This document shows, one piece after another, positions 36,717 through 48,286 of a stretch of 64,000 nucleotides of DNA. The translations under genes were made by a program, and so were the position numbers. The notes below the pieces were generated by a model. It was not told the origin of the DNA and made no database searches. It worked only from the letters and a program-made list of their open reading frames with translations. The stretch's first letter is position 1, and every line of letters begins with the position of its first letter. This DNA comes from an uncultured Luminiphilus sp. (GTDB lineage Bacteria; Pseudomonadota; Gammaproteobacteria; Pseudomonadales; Halieaceae). The stretch covers positions 39,330 through 103,329 of the forward strand of contig CAJJBO010000017.1 of NCBI GenBank assembly GCA_905182485.1. Reading direction: 5' to 3'.

Positions 36717-39429
36717 CTATGCCTTACCGCAACATTGCTTATACTTTTTTCCGCTACCACAGGGGCAAGGATCGTTACGGCCTACCTTGGGTTCCATCCG
36801 GGTCATCGGCTGTGGGGGCGGGGCCTGCGATGGCGCTACTGCAGAGGGATCAGAGGCTACTGGGTTCGCCTCAGCATGCTCAAACGCCATACTTTGTTTT
36901 GCCGCCGCTTCACGTCGGCGCTGCTCGACCGCCGCTGCCTCGTCCGCGTGCTGAACCTGCACGTGACTCAGAAAACGAATCACTTCATATTTCAGTCGCT
37001 GCAGCAGGCCCTCAAACAACTCAAACGACTCTCGCTTGTATTCCTGCTTTGGATTCTTATTGGCATAAGCGCGCAGGTGTATTCCCTGCCGCAAGTTGAT
37101 CCATTACCTGAAGGTGCTCTTTCCACAACGTGTCCAGCACTTGAAGCATGATCTGCTTCTCTAGCTGACGCATTCCCGGTCCAACACCTTGCGCCTTTTC
37201 TTCGTAAGCAGATTGCACCGCCGCTAAAATCCGTTCCCGTAATGTCTCCTCGTGAAGGGCGTTATCTTCTTCAAGCCACTGACTGACAGGCATTGCCACA
37301 CCAAATTCAGCCTCGAGCTGCTTCTCAAGCCCGGGGATGTCCCACTGTTCTTCCACACTCATTGGTGGAACAAATCCATCGACAGCGTCACTCACCACAT
37401 CGGCGCGGATTGCGGCAATGGTATCTTCAATCTCATCATCCGATAACAGTTCATCCCGCTGTCGGTAGATAATCTGTCGCTGGTCATTCGCGACGTCGTC
37501 GTACTCCAGTAATTGCTTACGAATATCGAAGTTGCGGCCCTCGACCTTACGTTGTGCTTTTTCGATGGCATTACTCACCATTCGGTGCTCAATCGCCTCT
37601 CCGCGCTCCATGCCCATCGCCTGCATGAAGCTTTTCACTCGATCTGAAGCAAAAATTCTCATTAGGCTATCTTCTAAAGAGAGATAGAAGCGCGAAACAC
37701 CCGGGTCGCCCTGACGACCCGATCGCCCTCTCAGCTGATTATCAATCCGGCGAGATTCGTGTCGTTCCGTCCCGAGAATATGCAACCCGCCCGCAGCAAT
37801 CACTGCATCGTGGCGCACTTGCCACTCTGCGGTCAGCGCTGCTCGCGCAGCGTCGTCAAGCGCCTCCCCTTGCCCGGCAAGCTCAGCCTCTAAATTGCCG
37901 CCCAACACGATGTCAGTACCCCGACCCGCCATGTTGGTCGCAATCGTCACGATGCCCGGACGACCCGCTTGGGCAATAATTTCTGCCTCCTGCTCGTGAT
38001 ACTTTGCATTCAATACTTTGTGCGTAATATCTTTGCGCTTGAAGGCCTCGGATAATTCCTCGGAGGTTTCTACCGACGCCGTGCCCACCAGAACCGGCGC
38101 GCCCGAATCAATACAGGACTGCACATCGTCAATGATCGCATCGAACTTTTCGTCGCGGGTCAAATAGACCAAATCGTTCAGATCATCCCGAAGCATCGGG
38201 ACATTGGTTGGGATCACGATACAATCCAGACCATAAATCTGTTGGAATTCGAAAGCCTCGGTATCGGCAGTGCCTGTCATTCCCGAGAGCTTGTCGTAGA
38301 GCCGAAAGAAGTTTTGAAACGTAGTAGACGCGAGCGTTTGGCTTTCGCTTTGAATATTCACCCCTTCCTTCGCTTCAATCGCCTGGTGTAGCCCCTCCGA
38401 TAAGCGCCGACCCGCCATGGTGCGGCCCGTGTGCTCATCGATGAGAACGACCTGGCCGTCTTGCACAATGTATTCCACGTCACGCTGAAACAGCACGTGT
38501 GCTCGTAAACCTGAGTGAACGTGATGCAGAAGCCCCAAGTTTGTTGGGGCGTACAGCGAGTCGTCTCCCTCTAACAGCCCAGCGTCTATCAGCATGGCTT
38601 CGACTTTTTCGTGCCCCGCTTCGGTTAATTCGATGCTGCGCTGTTTCTCATCAACCGTAAAATCGCCCTCTTGCTCTTCTAGCTCGGGCGTCAGCTTAGG
38701 AATCAATTGATTAATCGCCTTGTAGAGTGCTGAACTGTCCTCTACCGCGCCCGAGATAATCAGTGGCGTGCGCGCCTCATCGATCAGGATAGAATCCACC
38801 TCATCGACAATGGCAAACGCAAGCGTACCCTGGTTTTTATCTGCCCGACTAAAGGCCATATTGTCCCGGAGGTAATCAAAACCAAACTCGTTATTGGTGC
38901 CATAGACCACATCGCAGGCATAAGCAGCGCGCTTCTCCTCCGGCGTTTGACCCGAGCGCACCACCCCCACGGTTAAACCCAAAAACTCGTACAGTGGACT
39001 CATCCACGCGGCATCTCGCTGAGCGAGATAGTCGTTCACGGTGACCAAATGCACGCTGTGATTGGGCAGTGCATTGAGATAGGCAGGTAGCGTGGCGACG
39101 AGGGTTTTACCCTCACCCGTGCGCATTTCAGCAATTTTTCCTGCGTTCAGTGCCATCCCGCCGATTAACTGCACATCAAAATGCCGCATATTCAACGCGC
39201 GCACACCGGCCTCTCGCACCGCTGCGAACACCTCAGGCAGTAATTGATCGAGTGTTTCGCCCGCTTCAAGTCGGGTGCGGAAGGCAGCCGTTTTTGCTCG
39301 CAAGCTGTCATCATCGAGCGCCTGCATTGCCGCCTCAAGGCTGTTAATGCGGGTGACGACTTTACTCAAACGCTTTAGCTCCCGGTCATTACGGGTACCG
39401 AAGATTTTTTTCATGGTAGAGATCAGCAT
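36717..39429 (-). CDS. secA: Preprotein translocase ATPase SecA, frame broken once
   Basis: SecA drives protein export through SecYEG. Visible parts are [17 protein letters not shown] (Walker A), [20 protein letters not shown] (Walker B and DEAD-like), the helicase motif [15 protein letters not shown] and the C-terminal zinc site [13 protein letters not shown]. The start [18 protein letters not shown] aligns with the E. coli N-terminus, so I keep it. The frame breaks near 37092; without one base it reads [17 protein letters not shown] and continues to 36717. Length of about 904 residues is normal. Confidence 0.95.
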
Positions 39430-39499
39430 GGCAGTCTCACTGGTCAGTCAAAAGGGGAAATGCTTGGAAACGACACATCAAAGCGGCAGAGCGGCTGGT

Positions 39500-40444
39500 T
39501 TAACGATGGGTCCTGCGGACATAAGAGGCCGGATCAACGGCTCGTCCGTGTTTGAAGACCTCAAAGTGGACATGGGGCCCGGTCGACCTGCCAGAGCTGC
39601 CCATTAGGGCGATCACATCGCCGCGACGAACGAGATCACCTAATGTGACCAAGTTTTCTTGATTGTGTGCATAGCGAGTACTCACACCATCGCCATGAGA
39701 GACCTCAATCATAGTGCCGTAGCCGGCTTTCACGCCGCTCCAGCTCACAACGCCGCTCGCAACAGCAAGAATATCGGAGCCTTTACGGCCTGCAAAGTCA
39801 GCGCCGGTATGCCAAGCGCGCTTACCCGAAATCGGGTCAATGCGGCTCCCAAACGACGAGGATTGCCAGCCAGATCGTATCGGTCTTCCAGCGGGGGTCG
39901 ACTCGGTTCTCAACTGCTCCGACGACAACAGCCCTGCCAGCACCTCGAACTGCACTTCCCTGCCGGCAAAATAATCCTCTAAGGCATCGTACTGCGTGTT
40001 GATCTCAAGGACGCTAGGCCCACTATCGGTCTGCAACGGCACCGTCGGACCACCCAGTGCCGGTGGCCCAGAAAAATCGAATTCGCCCAACTCAAGTCCC
40101 GCCAGCTCGGTGAGATGGTCGCCAAGGGCGTCAAGGCGTGTCATCTGTGTCTGTAACGTCGCCAAACGACGTGTCATGGCGATTAGCCGTGACTGCGCCT
40201 CAACACTTAGTTGCGCCAGGGCTTCTGCTCGCTCCGTCGCTTGCTGCTCGCGTATTGAAATACGAGACGACTGTTCCGATCTCACACCACCATCGAATCC
40301 GAGTTGATAACTCACTGCAACCAATCCCAGAGGGACACCAATGACACAGGCGGACAGCAACAACCACGACCACCTGCCCAGTTCCAGGGTGCGCGATGCG
40401 GCGTGGCGGTTAAGGAAAATTAACTTCAAGGTCGGGTATCGCAA
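39500..40444 (-). CDS. M23-family peptidoglycan peptidase with N-terminal membrane anchor
   Basis: A 314-residue protein. One transmembrane segment (about residues 27-45) is followed by a coiled-coil region and a C-terminal LytM/M23 domain. Zinc ligands are seen in HTGADFAG and HVHFEVFKHG, with HGDGVSTRYAH between. It may be an endopeptidase or, like EnvC/NlpD, an amidase activator; the full zinc-binding set argues for an active enzyme. It sits between lpxC and secA, where E. coli has secM. Confidence 0.9.
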   Translation of the reverse strand: MRYPTLKLIFLNRHAASRTLELGRWSWLLLSACVIGVPLGLVAVSYQLGFDGGVRSEQSSRISIREQQATERAEALAQLSVEAQSRLIAMTRRLATLQTQMTRLDALGDHLTELAGLELGEFDFSGPPALGGPTVPLQTDSGPSVLEINTQYDALEDYFAGREVQFEVLAGLLSSEQLRTESTPAGRPIRSGWQSSSFGSRIDPISGKRAWHTGADFAGRKGSDILAVASGVVSWSGVKAGYGTMIEVSHGDGVSTRYAHNQENLVTLGDLVRRGDVIALMGSSGRSTGPHVHFEVFKHGRAVDPASYVRRTHR

Positions 40445-40521
40445 TAACGGGCTCGGAACTATGCCATTTTCAGGGGTTAAGTGAAACCGTTGAGCACCAA
40501 CCTAAACCGGCTAAATTGCAC

Positions 40522-41439
40522 TCAAACCAGCTGTAAACTGTGCGGCAATGGCCAATTTAGGGGCGACGGGCTTTCGTTTTCAAATGTGGCCCATTCCCAA
40601 CTCTCTTGTTGCGCCAGCAGCGTCCGAACCAGTTGATTGTTCATCGCATGGCCCGATTTGAAACCATCATACTCAGCGAGTAACTGATGACCGGCGAGGT
40701 ACAAATCGCCCATGGCATCCAAGATTTTATGCTTCACAAATTCATCGTCGTAACGCAACCCCCCTTCATTGAGGATATGGAAATCGTCGATCACGATCGC
40801 ATTGTCAACGCTCCCACCTCGTGCCAAGCCTCGAGATCGCATGTACTCGAATTCATGTACGAACCCGAAGGTCCTCGCACGACTGATTTCTCGCACGAAA
40901 GTCTCGGTGTCCATGTCCAAGGTGACCCGACCGGTCTGCTCGCGGAAAACGGGATGATCAAAATCAATGGCGAAACTGAGCTTAAAGCCTTCGTAAGGGT
41001 GCAATGACACGGTTTTCTCGCCGTCGCTCACGGTAATGCTCTCAGTCACACGAATAAAACGCTTTGCGGCTGACTGCTCACAAATGCCCGCTGTCTGCAG
41101 TAAATAGACAAAGGGGCCCGCTGAGCCATCCATGATGGGGACCTCGGGGGCATCTAAATCGATATAAACATTGTCGATACCCAGGCCACACAGCGCAGAG
41201 AGCAGGTGCTCCACTGTCGTGACCCGACCATCGTCGGTACCAAGGCTGGTCGATAAATCCGTTTCATCAACCCCATCCGCCCGAGCGGGGATTTCCCGAG
41301 CTGGAGTTAAATCAGTGCGACGAAACACCACACCTGTATCGACCGGTGCCGGACTCAGTGTCATCGACACCTTGTCACCAGAATGCAGACCCACGCCCGT
41401 CGACTTTATCGACTCTTGTAAGGTTCTTTGCCACCGCAT
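40522..41439 (-). CDS. lpxC: UDP-3-O-acyl-N-acetylglucosamine deacetylase LpxC
   Basis: An intact 305-residue zinc deacetylase that performs the first committed step of lipid A synthesis. Zinc ligands are His in [16 protein letters not shown], His in [16 protein letters not shown] and the nearby Asp; the catalytic His is in [13 protein letters not shown]. It is the last gene next to the dcw cluster, 113 bases after ftsZ, as in most gammaproteobacteria. Confidence 0.96.
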   Translation of the reverse strand: MRWQRTLQESIKSTGVGLHSGDKVSMTLSPAPVDTGVVFRRTDLTPAREIPARADGVDETDLSTSLGTDDGRVTTVEHLLSALCGLGIDNVYIDLDAPEVPIMDGSAGPFVYLLQTAGICEQSAAKRFIRVTESITVSDGEKTVSLHPYEGFKLSFAIDFDHPVFREQTGRVTLDMDTETFVREISRARTFGFVHEFEYMRSRGLARGGSVDNAIVIDDFHILNEGGLRYDDEFVKHKILDAMGDLYLAGHQLLAEYDGFKSGHAMNNQLVRTLLAQQESWEWATFENESPSPLNWPLPHSLQLV

Positions 41440-41504
41440 GGCGATTCCCCTGATCTAGAGAGGAAAACCTTACTAGGGCACGTTACTGCAATCCAGCCCT
41501 CACA

Positions 41505-41529
41505 CCCTGATTATTCACATTCATCAGGG
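41505..41529 (-). terminator. Hairpin between ftsZ and lpxC
   Basis: CCCTGAT-N11-ATCAGGG is a perfect 7-base stem 24 bases after the ftsZ stop on the minus strand. There is no T-run after it. It might attenuate read-through into lpxC or protect the ftsZ mRNA end. Confidence 0.35.
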
Positions 41530-41552
41530 CTTTACAGACGATCACCCATCAA

Positions 41553-42720
41553 TCAGTCCGCTTGGCGACGCAGAAACGCCGGCACATCGAATAACTGCTC
41601 ATCCAGACCCTCATCCATTTTCAATGCAGTCTGGCCGTCACTGTTGCGCCTGCGCGCTGACGCCTGCCGGGGGGCAGATCGTAATCATCGTAGTCGGCAC
41701 CGACGCCCGGTGGGCGCTTAGCGACGCTGGTATCGACCGCCGTCAGTGCGGGGCGCGCCTCGGCACTGCGGAGACCTGTCGCCACTACCGTGACTTTCAA
41801 GGTATCGGTCATCTCTGGATCAATGACCGTTCCAACCACTACGGTAGCGTCTTCTGAAGCTATATCTTCGATGGTCGCACCGACCTCAGAGAACTCACCC
41901 AGTGACAGATCTAAGCCAGCAGTGATATTCACCAGAATACCCCGAGCACCACTCAGGTCGATATCGTCCAGTAACGGACTATTAATGGCGCGCTCTGCCG
42001 CCTCTCGAGCACGATCCTCGCCGCTGGCAGTGACCCGTACCCATCATTGCCGCACCCATCTCTGACATCACCGTCCGGACATCTGCAAAGTCAACGTTCA
42101 CCAAGCCGGGCCGAATGATGAGATCAGCAATGCCTTGCACAGCTCCGAGTAGTACATCGTTTGCTTCTTTGAACGCATCCAACAACTGAGGTGTTTTTAC
42201 CCAGCACCTCGAGCAGCTTTTCGTTGGGGATCGTAATCAGAGAATCACAATGTTGCGCGATTTCCTTGAGTCCATCTTCCGCGGTAGTGACGCGCTTTTT
42301 ACCCTCAAAACTGAAGGGTCGCGTCACCACTGCCACCGTCAAAATCCCAGCTCACGCGCTACTTCAGCAACAATCGGCGCCGCGCCTGTACCGGTACCAC
42401 CTCCCATGCCCGCGGTCACAAACACCATATCAGTGCCATGTAGCGCATCGGCAATACGATCACGATCTTCGAGTGCGGCAGCCCGACCCACCTCTGGGTT
42501 AGCACCCGCACCGAGTCCCTTTGGTGATGCTCGCGCCCAATTGAAGCACCGTTTTGGAGCTAATATCAGAGAGCGCCTGCGCGTCTGTATTGGCACAAAT
42601 GAAGTCCACACCGTCGACATGGTGATCTATCATGTGGCGGACCGCATTACCGCCGCCGCCGCCCACTCCAATCACCTTGATAACGGCACTTTGTGGTGCA
42701 CTATCTACTAGTTCAAACAT
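41553..42720 (-). CDS. ftsZ: Cell division GTPase FtsZ, frame broken five times
   Basis: Five pieces in shifting frames add up to one normal FtsZ of about 388 residues. In order they show [18 protein letters not shown], the tubulin signature [40 protein letters not shown], and the conserved C-terminal tail PAFLRRQAD that binds FtsA and ZipA. The breaks lie at about 42517, 42346, 42187, 42032 and 41669-41674 (run of six G). Each is mended by one base, three or four by removing and the rest by adding. FtsZ is essential, so these must be sequence errors or the strain would not divide. The start overlaps the uncorrected ftsA ORF (TAATG). Confidence 0.93.
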
Positions 42721-42781
42721 TATTTTCTCCCCGTTTTTAAAAAGACCCAAATCCGCAGGGCCCTGCTAAAGCTCTTTACTG

Positions 42782-44025
42782 TTAAAAATGTCGAAGCGAA
42801 CCATTCCTTCACTCGCCCGGCGAAGCTCACACTTTGTAATGCCAGTTCCTGACGCTCCCGAATCCCACTTCGTACCTCCTCTGCGCCATAGAGGAGTAAT
42901 CCCACTGCGGTGGCGTAAATCGGATTTCGAATAATGTCGTGCAATCCCCTTGCGTATTGAGGTGCACCTAGCCTGACCGGCATATGGAAAATCTCTTCCG
43001 CCAGATCCACTGCCCCCTCCATCTTGGAAGTCCCTCCGGTAAGGACAACTCCTGCAGGAATCAATTCTTCGTAGCCAGAGCGACGCAGCTCGGACTGAAT
43101 GAGCGTGAATAGCTCGTCGTAACGTGGCTCAACCACTTCAGCCAATGATTGTCGTGATAAATCTCGCGGTGGCCGGTCCCCGACGCTGGGCACTTTGATG
43201 GTCTCTTCAGCACCAGCAAGCTGAGGCAGTGCACAGGCGTAGCGAATCTTGATTTCTTCGGCGTGCTGAGTAGGGGTTCGAAGTGCCATTGCAATATCGT
43301 TGGTCACCTGATCGCCGGCAATCGGAATTACGCCGGTATGCCGTATCGAGCCATCAGTGAAAATGGCGATATCTGAGGTGCCAGCCGCCGATATCGACGA
43401 GGCAGACGCCTAAATCGCGCTCATCCTCGGTGATAACGGAGTAGCTCGATGCCAATTGTTCGAGGATGATGCCATCCACCGACAAGCCGCAGCGCTCTAT
43501 ACATTTTTCAATATTCTGAGACGCGTTGACGGCACAGGTCACCAAGTGAACCTTGGCCTCTAGTCGCACACCAGACATACCGAGGGGCTCCCGAATCCCT
43601 GACTGATTGTCGATGACATATTCTTGTGGCAGCACGTGCAGAATTTTCTGGTCAGCGGGAATAGCAACTGCCTGGGCTGCGTCAATCACCCGATCAACAT
43701 CTTGCTGAAATACCTCTTGATCTCGTATCGCGACGATCCCGTGCGAGTTCACGGAACGAATATGGCTTCCCGCAATACCGACATAAACCGAATGAATTTG
43801 GCATCCCGCCATGAGCTCTGCTTCCTCGACCGCTCTCTGGATTGCGTTCACCGTCGACTCGATATTGACCACCACGCCCTTTTTCATGCCTCGGGAGGGA
43901 TGGGAGCCAATCCCCACGACTTCGATACCTCCATCAGGGTCGATCTCTCCCACCACCGCGACCACCTTAGAGGTACCAATATCAAGACCTACAATCATGT
44001 GTTTGCCGTCGTCATTGGCCATCAT
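42782..44025 (-). CDS. ftsA: Cell division protein FtsA, frame broken and stop masked
   Basis: FtsA is the actin-like membrane tether of the Z ring. The N-terminal ORF shows MIVGLDIGTSKVVAVVGEI and ends early because of an extra base near 43383; without it the phosphate loop reads DIGGGTSDIAIF. The rest reads on to GRVKEWFASTF, where FtsA normally stops. Here a run of five A on the plus strand (42784-42788) removes that stop and the ORF drifts on to 42720. Four A would give the expected stop at 42782. Length is then about 414 residues. Start overlaps ftsQ. Confidence 0.92.
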
Positions 44026-44817
44026 CCCTCTCCCCTACCTCGTAGTGGCTGCATTGCCAGTGCCGAGCGACCGAATGTCACTGCCGCACCATGCTCGTAG
44101 CGCAGATCAATCTTTTCGACCGTCTGAGTTGATAACTTATCGCTCCACAACTGTTTAAAGCGGGTCACCCGTCGCAACAATTCGTTCGCACCCAGTACAA
44201 GTTGCACGCCATTCATTAACCTCACTGACAATTGCCCTAATGCATCAATCGACAGCTCATCGATTGTGAGGACCCTCTGGTTCAAGCTGCGATGTCAGCA
44301 TTTGGTAGCGCCTTGTCAAAGTCCCTTCGGCGCCGTCTGGGCCGCTGAGCAGAGGAAGATGCGCATACTGACCATCCTGCGTCGCAGCAAAGAATTGCCC
44401 CTGATGATTGAGATACCCGGTATCGCTCCAACGCGCTAATGGCCTCTGCTCAACCAACACCACCTCAATTTCTGCGGGCCATCGCCGTCGCGTATTGACC
44501 TTATAAACCCAGGGCAAGGACTCCAACTCATCACGCAAATCGCGCAGATCTGCAGCCATAAAGCCATCAGTAATCCGCGGCGTTAAACGAGCCTGAATCA
44601 CCTCGGTATCAATGTGGCGGACATCGCCCCGCACTGTCAGTGTCTTAACCTGCTTCGCAGCCAACGCCGTCGAACCCTGATATAGCCCGACACCAGTTAG
44701 GGTCAGCGCACAACCCAACAACAGTCGATTGCACCAGCGCCGCATCGTCGATATCGCGTTAGCCGCTCTCCCGGCAGCCGGGCGCGCATCAGCCATCAAA
44801 GGATCAGCTTTGCGCAT
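44022..44817 (-). CDS. ftsQ: Cell division protein FtsQ, frame broken once
   Basis: A bitopic protein that links early and late divisome parts. One membrane helix (about residues 32-50) precedes the POTRA domain, which starts at VKTLTVRGDVRHIDTEV and includes LPWVYKVNTRRRWPAEIEV. The second ORF covers the C-terminal beta domain (LSVRLMNGVQLVLGANELL). The join lies near 44257-44285; dropping one T gives SQLNQRVLTIDELSID, though another join is possible. Overlaps ddlB and ftsA. Confidence 0.9.
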
Positions 44818-45736
44818 GTCTTACCCCCACACTGTCTGTATAAATGCGAGATAGCAGGTCCGCTAAGGAGAGCCCCGCGGCCTTTGCCGACAAAGGCACC
44901 AAGCTATGCGATGTCATACCGGGGACGGTGTTGACCTCTAACAAATGCCAAGCTCCCACCTGATCACGAATCACATCGACGCGACCCCATATTGTGCAGC
45001 CCACCGCGTGAAACGCGGACGACGCTAACTGAGAGAGCGCTGCCTCGTCATGATCATCTAAACCAGAAGGGCAAAAAAATTGCGTCTCATCAGAGCGGTA
45101 CTTCGCCTCAAAGTCATAAAAATCTCCGGGGACTTCGATACGAATGCTGGGTAAGGTGTTATCTCCGAGTATTGAAATGGTGTATTCAGGGCCCTCGATG
45201 AACTGCTCAGCCAGCACTTCAGCACCATAGGTCACGGCCTGCTGATAGGCGGCCTCGAGTTCCTTTCCCGTGCTTGCCTTCGCCATCCCCAGCGAGGAAC
45301 CCTCTAAGGACGGCTTCACAAACACAGTACCCAAATCAGCAATGACGGCGTCCCAATCGCACCTCGCTTCGAGCACTCGGAAATCAGGGGTAGGAAAGCC
45401 TGCACCCTGCCAAAGCACCTTGGTCCGTATCTTGTCCATTGAGAGCGCTGAGCCTAAAACACCCGATCCGCTATAGGGCAATTGCATTAACTCTAAGAGA
45501 CCTTGGATAGTGCCGTCTTCACCTCCCGGCCCATGCAATAAGTTGAAGGCAAACGCGACCTCATTTAACTGTGTCATCCAACCCGCTACCGCGGGATCAA
45601 TGGGTAAAACGTGTGCGCCGGCCTGCTCTAAGGCGTGCACAACAGTATTGCCGCTCTCTAGCGAAATCGCTCTCTCTGCCGAAGTGCCTCCCAATAGCAC
45701 CGCAACTGTTCCGCCATCAATCAAGTTCTGATTCAT
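44804..45736 (-). CDS. ddlB: D-alanine--D-alanine ligase
   Basis: An intact 310-residue ATP-grasp ligase that makes the D-Ala-D-Ala dipeptide for peptidoglycan. Family parts are AVLLGGTSAERAISLESG at the N-terminus, the ATP-grasp stretch FVKPSLEGSSLGMAKA, and LEVNTVPGMTSHSLVP near the end. It overlaps murC by ATGA and the ftsQ start lies inside its 3' end. Confidence 0.96.
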   Translation of the reverse strand: MNQNLIDGGTVAVLLGGTSAERAISLESGNTVVHALEQAGAHVLPIDPAVAGWMTQLNEVAFAFNLLHGPGGEDGTIQGLLELMQLPYSGSGVLGSALSMDKIRTKVLWQGAGFPTPDFRVLEARCDWDAVIADLGTVFVKPSLEGSSLGMAKASTGKELEAAYQQAVTYGAEVLAEQFIEGPEYTISILGDNTLPSIRIEVPGDFYDFEAKYRSDETQFFCPSGLDDHDEAALSQLASSAFHAVGCTIWGRVDVIRDQVGAWHLLEVNTVPGMTSHSLVPLSAKAAGLSLADLLSRIYTDSVGVRHAQS

Positions 45737-47163
45737 GACAACACCTCAAGTCTCTCGGCCTGTGCGAGGGTTGCAGCAAGTCGGCCTATGTCGCCGGCAC
45801 CCTGCATCAACAACACATCTTGATCTTGCAGCACCTCAATCAAGGTCTTCGCTAATTGTGTCTGGTCTGAGACGACGATAGGGTCGATCGCGCTATCGGT
45901 GCGTATCGCATTTGCCAAGCTGAGAGAGTCGGCACCTTTTATCGACGGCTCACCAGCTGAATACACATCGAGTAACACGAGTTGCTGGCCTTCACTCAAT
46001 ACCGAGACAAACTCATCAAAATGATCGCGTGTCCGGGTATAACGATGGGGCTGATAGACCATGACCAGTCGCCGGCCTACGAAAGCCTCTCGGACGGCCT
46101 TCAACGTCACCGCTAATTCGGTCGGATGATGTCCATAATCATCAATGAGTCGTGCTGAACCGGTTGACCAAATCACATCGCCCAAGTCAGAAAAGCGGCG
46201 TCCAACACCACTGAATTCAGACAGTCCTACTGCGATAGCCTGATCAGCAATATTAAGCTCAGAGCACAGTGCCGCCGCGCCAGCAGCATTCTGGGCGTTG
46301 TGAAGGCCCGGCATACCAATCGTCAGCGCCAAAGGTGTCGCACCAGCGGGTCGAATCAGATCAAAATGACTGCGTAGCCCATCGGCAGAGTAATTTTCCA
46401 ACCGATAGTCAGCGTCTTGGTGCTGCCCATACGTCACCACTCTTCGTGTCAGATCAGGCAACAGATCCTGAACACCGGGATCATCGAGGCACATCACGGC
46501 GGAACCATAAAAGGGTAAGTTGTGGAGGAAGCCATCAAACGCTTGGATATAACGTGATAGGTCACCCTCATAGTGATCCATATGGTCTGCTTCGATATTG
46601 GTGACCAGCGCCATCATCGGCTGAAGATGTAAGAAAGAGGCGTCACTCTCGTCGGCTTCGACGACCCAATAACGCCCCTCACCCAAGGCCGCATTGGTTC
46701 CCGTTTTATTGAGCAACCCACCGATAACAAAAGTGGGATCTGCGCCTGCCTCGTCAAGAATAGAGGCGATTAAGCTGGTTGTTGTGGTCTTGCCGTGTGT
46801 GCCCGCTACCGCAATACCAAAGCGATAACGCATCAACTCAGCTAGCATCTCAGCACGAGGCACCACTGGAATCCGAGCTGTTTTCGCCGCAATGCACTCG
46901 GGGTTGTCCCTCGAGATCGCCGCCGACACCACCAGCACATCGGCGTGTTGAATGTGTTCAGCTTGATGACCGATAAAGATGTTAATACCCAATGACCGCA
47001 GTCGCATAATGGCAGTACTGTCAGAGACATCAGATCCTGAAACCGTGTAGCCAAGCCCCTTCAGAACCTCCGCTATGCCGCTCATACCAGCGCCGCCAAT
47101 ACCCACCATGAAGATGTGTTGGATCCGATCCATTGAGGGCACTGGGTTTGTGGGCTCAGTCAT
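45733..47163 (-). CDS. murC: UDP-N-acetylmuramate--L-alanine ligase
   Basis: MurC adds the first amino acid to UDP-MurNAc. The P-loop AGTHGKTTTTSLIASIL is clear, and the N-terminal fold FMVGIGGAGMSGIAEVL is typical. I choose the ATG at 47163 ([14 protein letters not shown]), which overlaps the end of murG, over the track start at 47211. About 476 residues, which fits the family. The frame is intact. Confidence 0.94.
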   Translation of the reverse strand: MTEPTNPVPSMDRIQHIFMVGIGGAGMSGIAEVLKGLGYTVSGSDVSDSTAIMRLRSLGINIFIGHQAEHIQHADVLVVSAAISRDNPECIAAKTARIPVVPRAEMLAELMRYRFGIAVAGTHGKTTTTSLIASILDEAGADPTFVIGGLLNKTGTNAALGEGRYWVVEADESDASFLHLQPMMALVTNIEADHMDHYEGDLSRYIQAFDGFLHNLPFYGSAVMCLDDPGVQDLLPDLTRRVVTYGQHQDADYRLENYSADGLRSHFDLIRPAGATPLALTIGMPGLHNAQNAAGAAALCSELNIADQAIAVGLSEFSGVGRRFSDLGDVIWSTGSARLIDDYGHHPTELAVTLKAVREAFVGRRLVMVYQPHRYTRTRDHFDEFVSVLSEGQQLVLLDVYSAGEPSIKGADSLSLANAIRTDSAIDPIVVSDQTQLAKTLIEVLQDQDVLLMQGAGDIGRLAATLAQAERLEVLS

Positions 47164-48286
47164 TCGCATGAGCCACCTCTGTGAGGACTGCCACCACTTC
47201 ATCAGTGGCATTAGCCGTGATCATCCCCAGAGCGCGCCGTGCCATCTCCAGCAAACTCACCGGCGACTGAATCCATTGCTCAAGACGATCCGCGATGCAT
47301 TCAGGCGTCGCGTCGCTCTGTGCCACCATCACGGCGCCGCCTGTTTCAGTGAGCACCTGCGCGTTACGCGTCTGGTGATCGTCGATCGCTTGAGGCAAGG
47401 GAATCAGTATGGAAGGTGTTCCTGTCGCCGCCAGCTCCGACACCGTCAATGCACCCGCTCGCGCAATCACCACGTCAGCCCACGCGTAAGCGGTTGCCAT
47501 ATCGTCAATAAAATCGTCTCGTTGGCATTGGGAAAATCGAGTTCCCTGCCATGCTTCGTCTGCGGCTGACCGATTGCTTTCTCCACATTGCTGCCAGACA
47601 GCTATCGACTCTCCCAGACCCTTGATCACTAGGCGATCGATGGTCGGGGGTAGAAGACGATTGAGTGGTGCGGCACCCAAGCTGCCGCCTAACACGAGCA
47701 AGTTCAGTGGCCGCTGCGCTGAAAAACCTGAGAGTTCGGCTAACCCACTGCGATCCACCTCACAGAGGTTGGCACGCACAGGATTACCAACGACACGGGC
47801 GTCGCGGCGTCGCGCAAATTCACCCGGCAAACCACACAGCACACGCTTTGCCAAGGGGGCTAACCATCTATTGGTGGTGCCTGCCACAGCATTTTGCTCG
47901 TGGATGACTAAGGGTGATCGCGTCAACCAAGCTGCCAGACCTGCTGGACCCGCCGCATAGCCTCCCATTCCTAGAACGATATCGGGTCGCACCCGCCAGA
48001 TGATGTTCACCGATCGCCACAATCCACCGATCACCCTAACCAGGCTTCGCGCTCGATCAAAGAGACTTTTTCCTCGAAGACCCGACACGTTTAGGCAGTG
48101 CAATGGAATTCCGGATGCGGGCACGAGTCGATGTTCGATTCCTCGTTCAGTGCCTATCCATTCAACGGTCCAACCCTGCTCAGACAAAGCACCGGCCACG
48201 GCGAGCGCAGGATAAACATGCCCCCCCGTTCCACCTGCCGCAATCAATGCGCGATGGGCATTGTGACGTGTTGGCTCGACCGTCAT
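47156..48286 (-). CDS. murG: Undecaprenyl-PP-MurNAc-pentapeptide N-acetylglucosaminyltransferase
   Basis: An intact 376-residue GT28 glycosyltransferase that turns lipid I into lipid II on the inner face of the membrane. The N-terminal glycine loop [17 protein letters not shown] and a second one, LVLGGSLGA, are present. [15 protein letters not shown] forms part of the UDP-GlcNAc site. Overlaps ftsW by ATGA. Confidence 0.96.
   Translation of the reverse strand: MTVEPTRHNAHRALIAAGGTGGHVYPALAVAGALSEQGWTVEWIGTERGIEHRLVPASGIPLHCLNVSGLRGKSLFDRARSLVRVIGGLWRSVNIIWRVRPDIVLGMGGYAAGPAGLAAWLTRSPLVIHEQNAVAGTTNRWLAPLAKRVLCGLPGEFARRRDARVVGNPVRANLCEVDRSGLAELSGFSAQRPLNLLVLGGSLGAAPLNRLLPPTIDRLVIKGLGESIAVWQQCGESNRSAADEAWQGTRFSQCQRDDFIDDMATAYAWADVVIARAGALTVSELAATGTPSILIPLPQAIDDHQTRNAQVLTETGGAVMVAQSDATPECIADRLEQWIQSPVSLLEMARRALGMITANATDEVVAVLTEVAHAND

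Noticed and set aside
41553-42720. ftsZ and other split genes as true pseudogenes
   Set aside because: They are essential, their mended frames are perfect, and the breaks lie mostly in short runs of equal bases.
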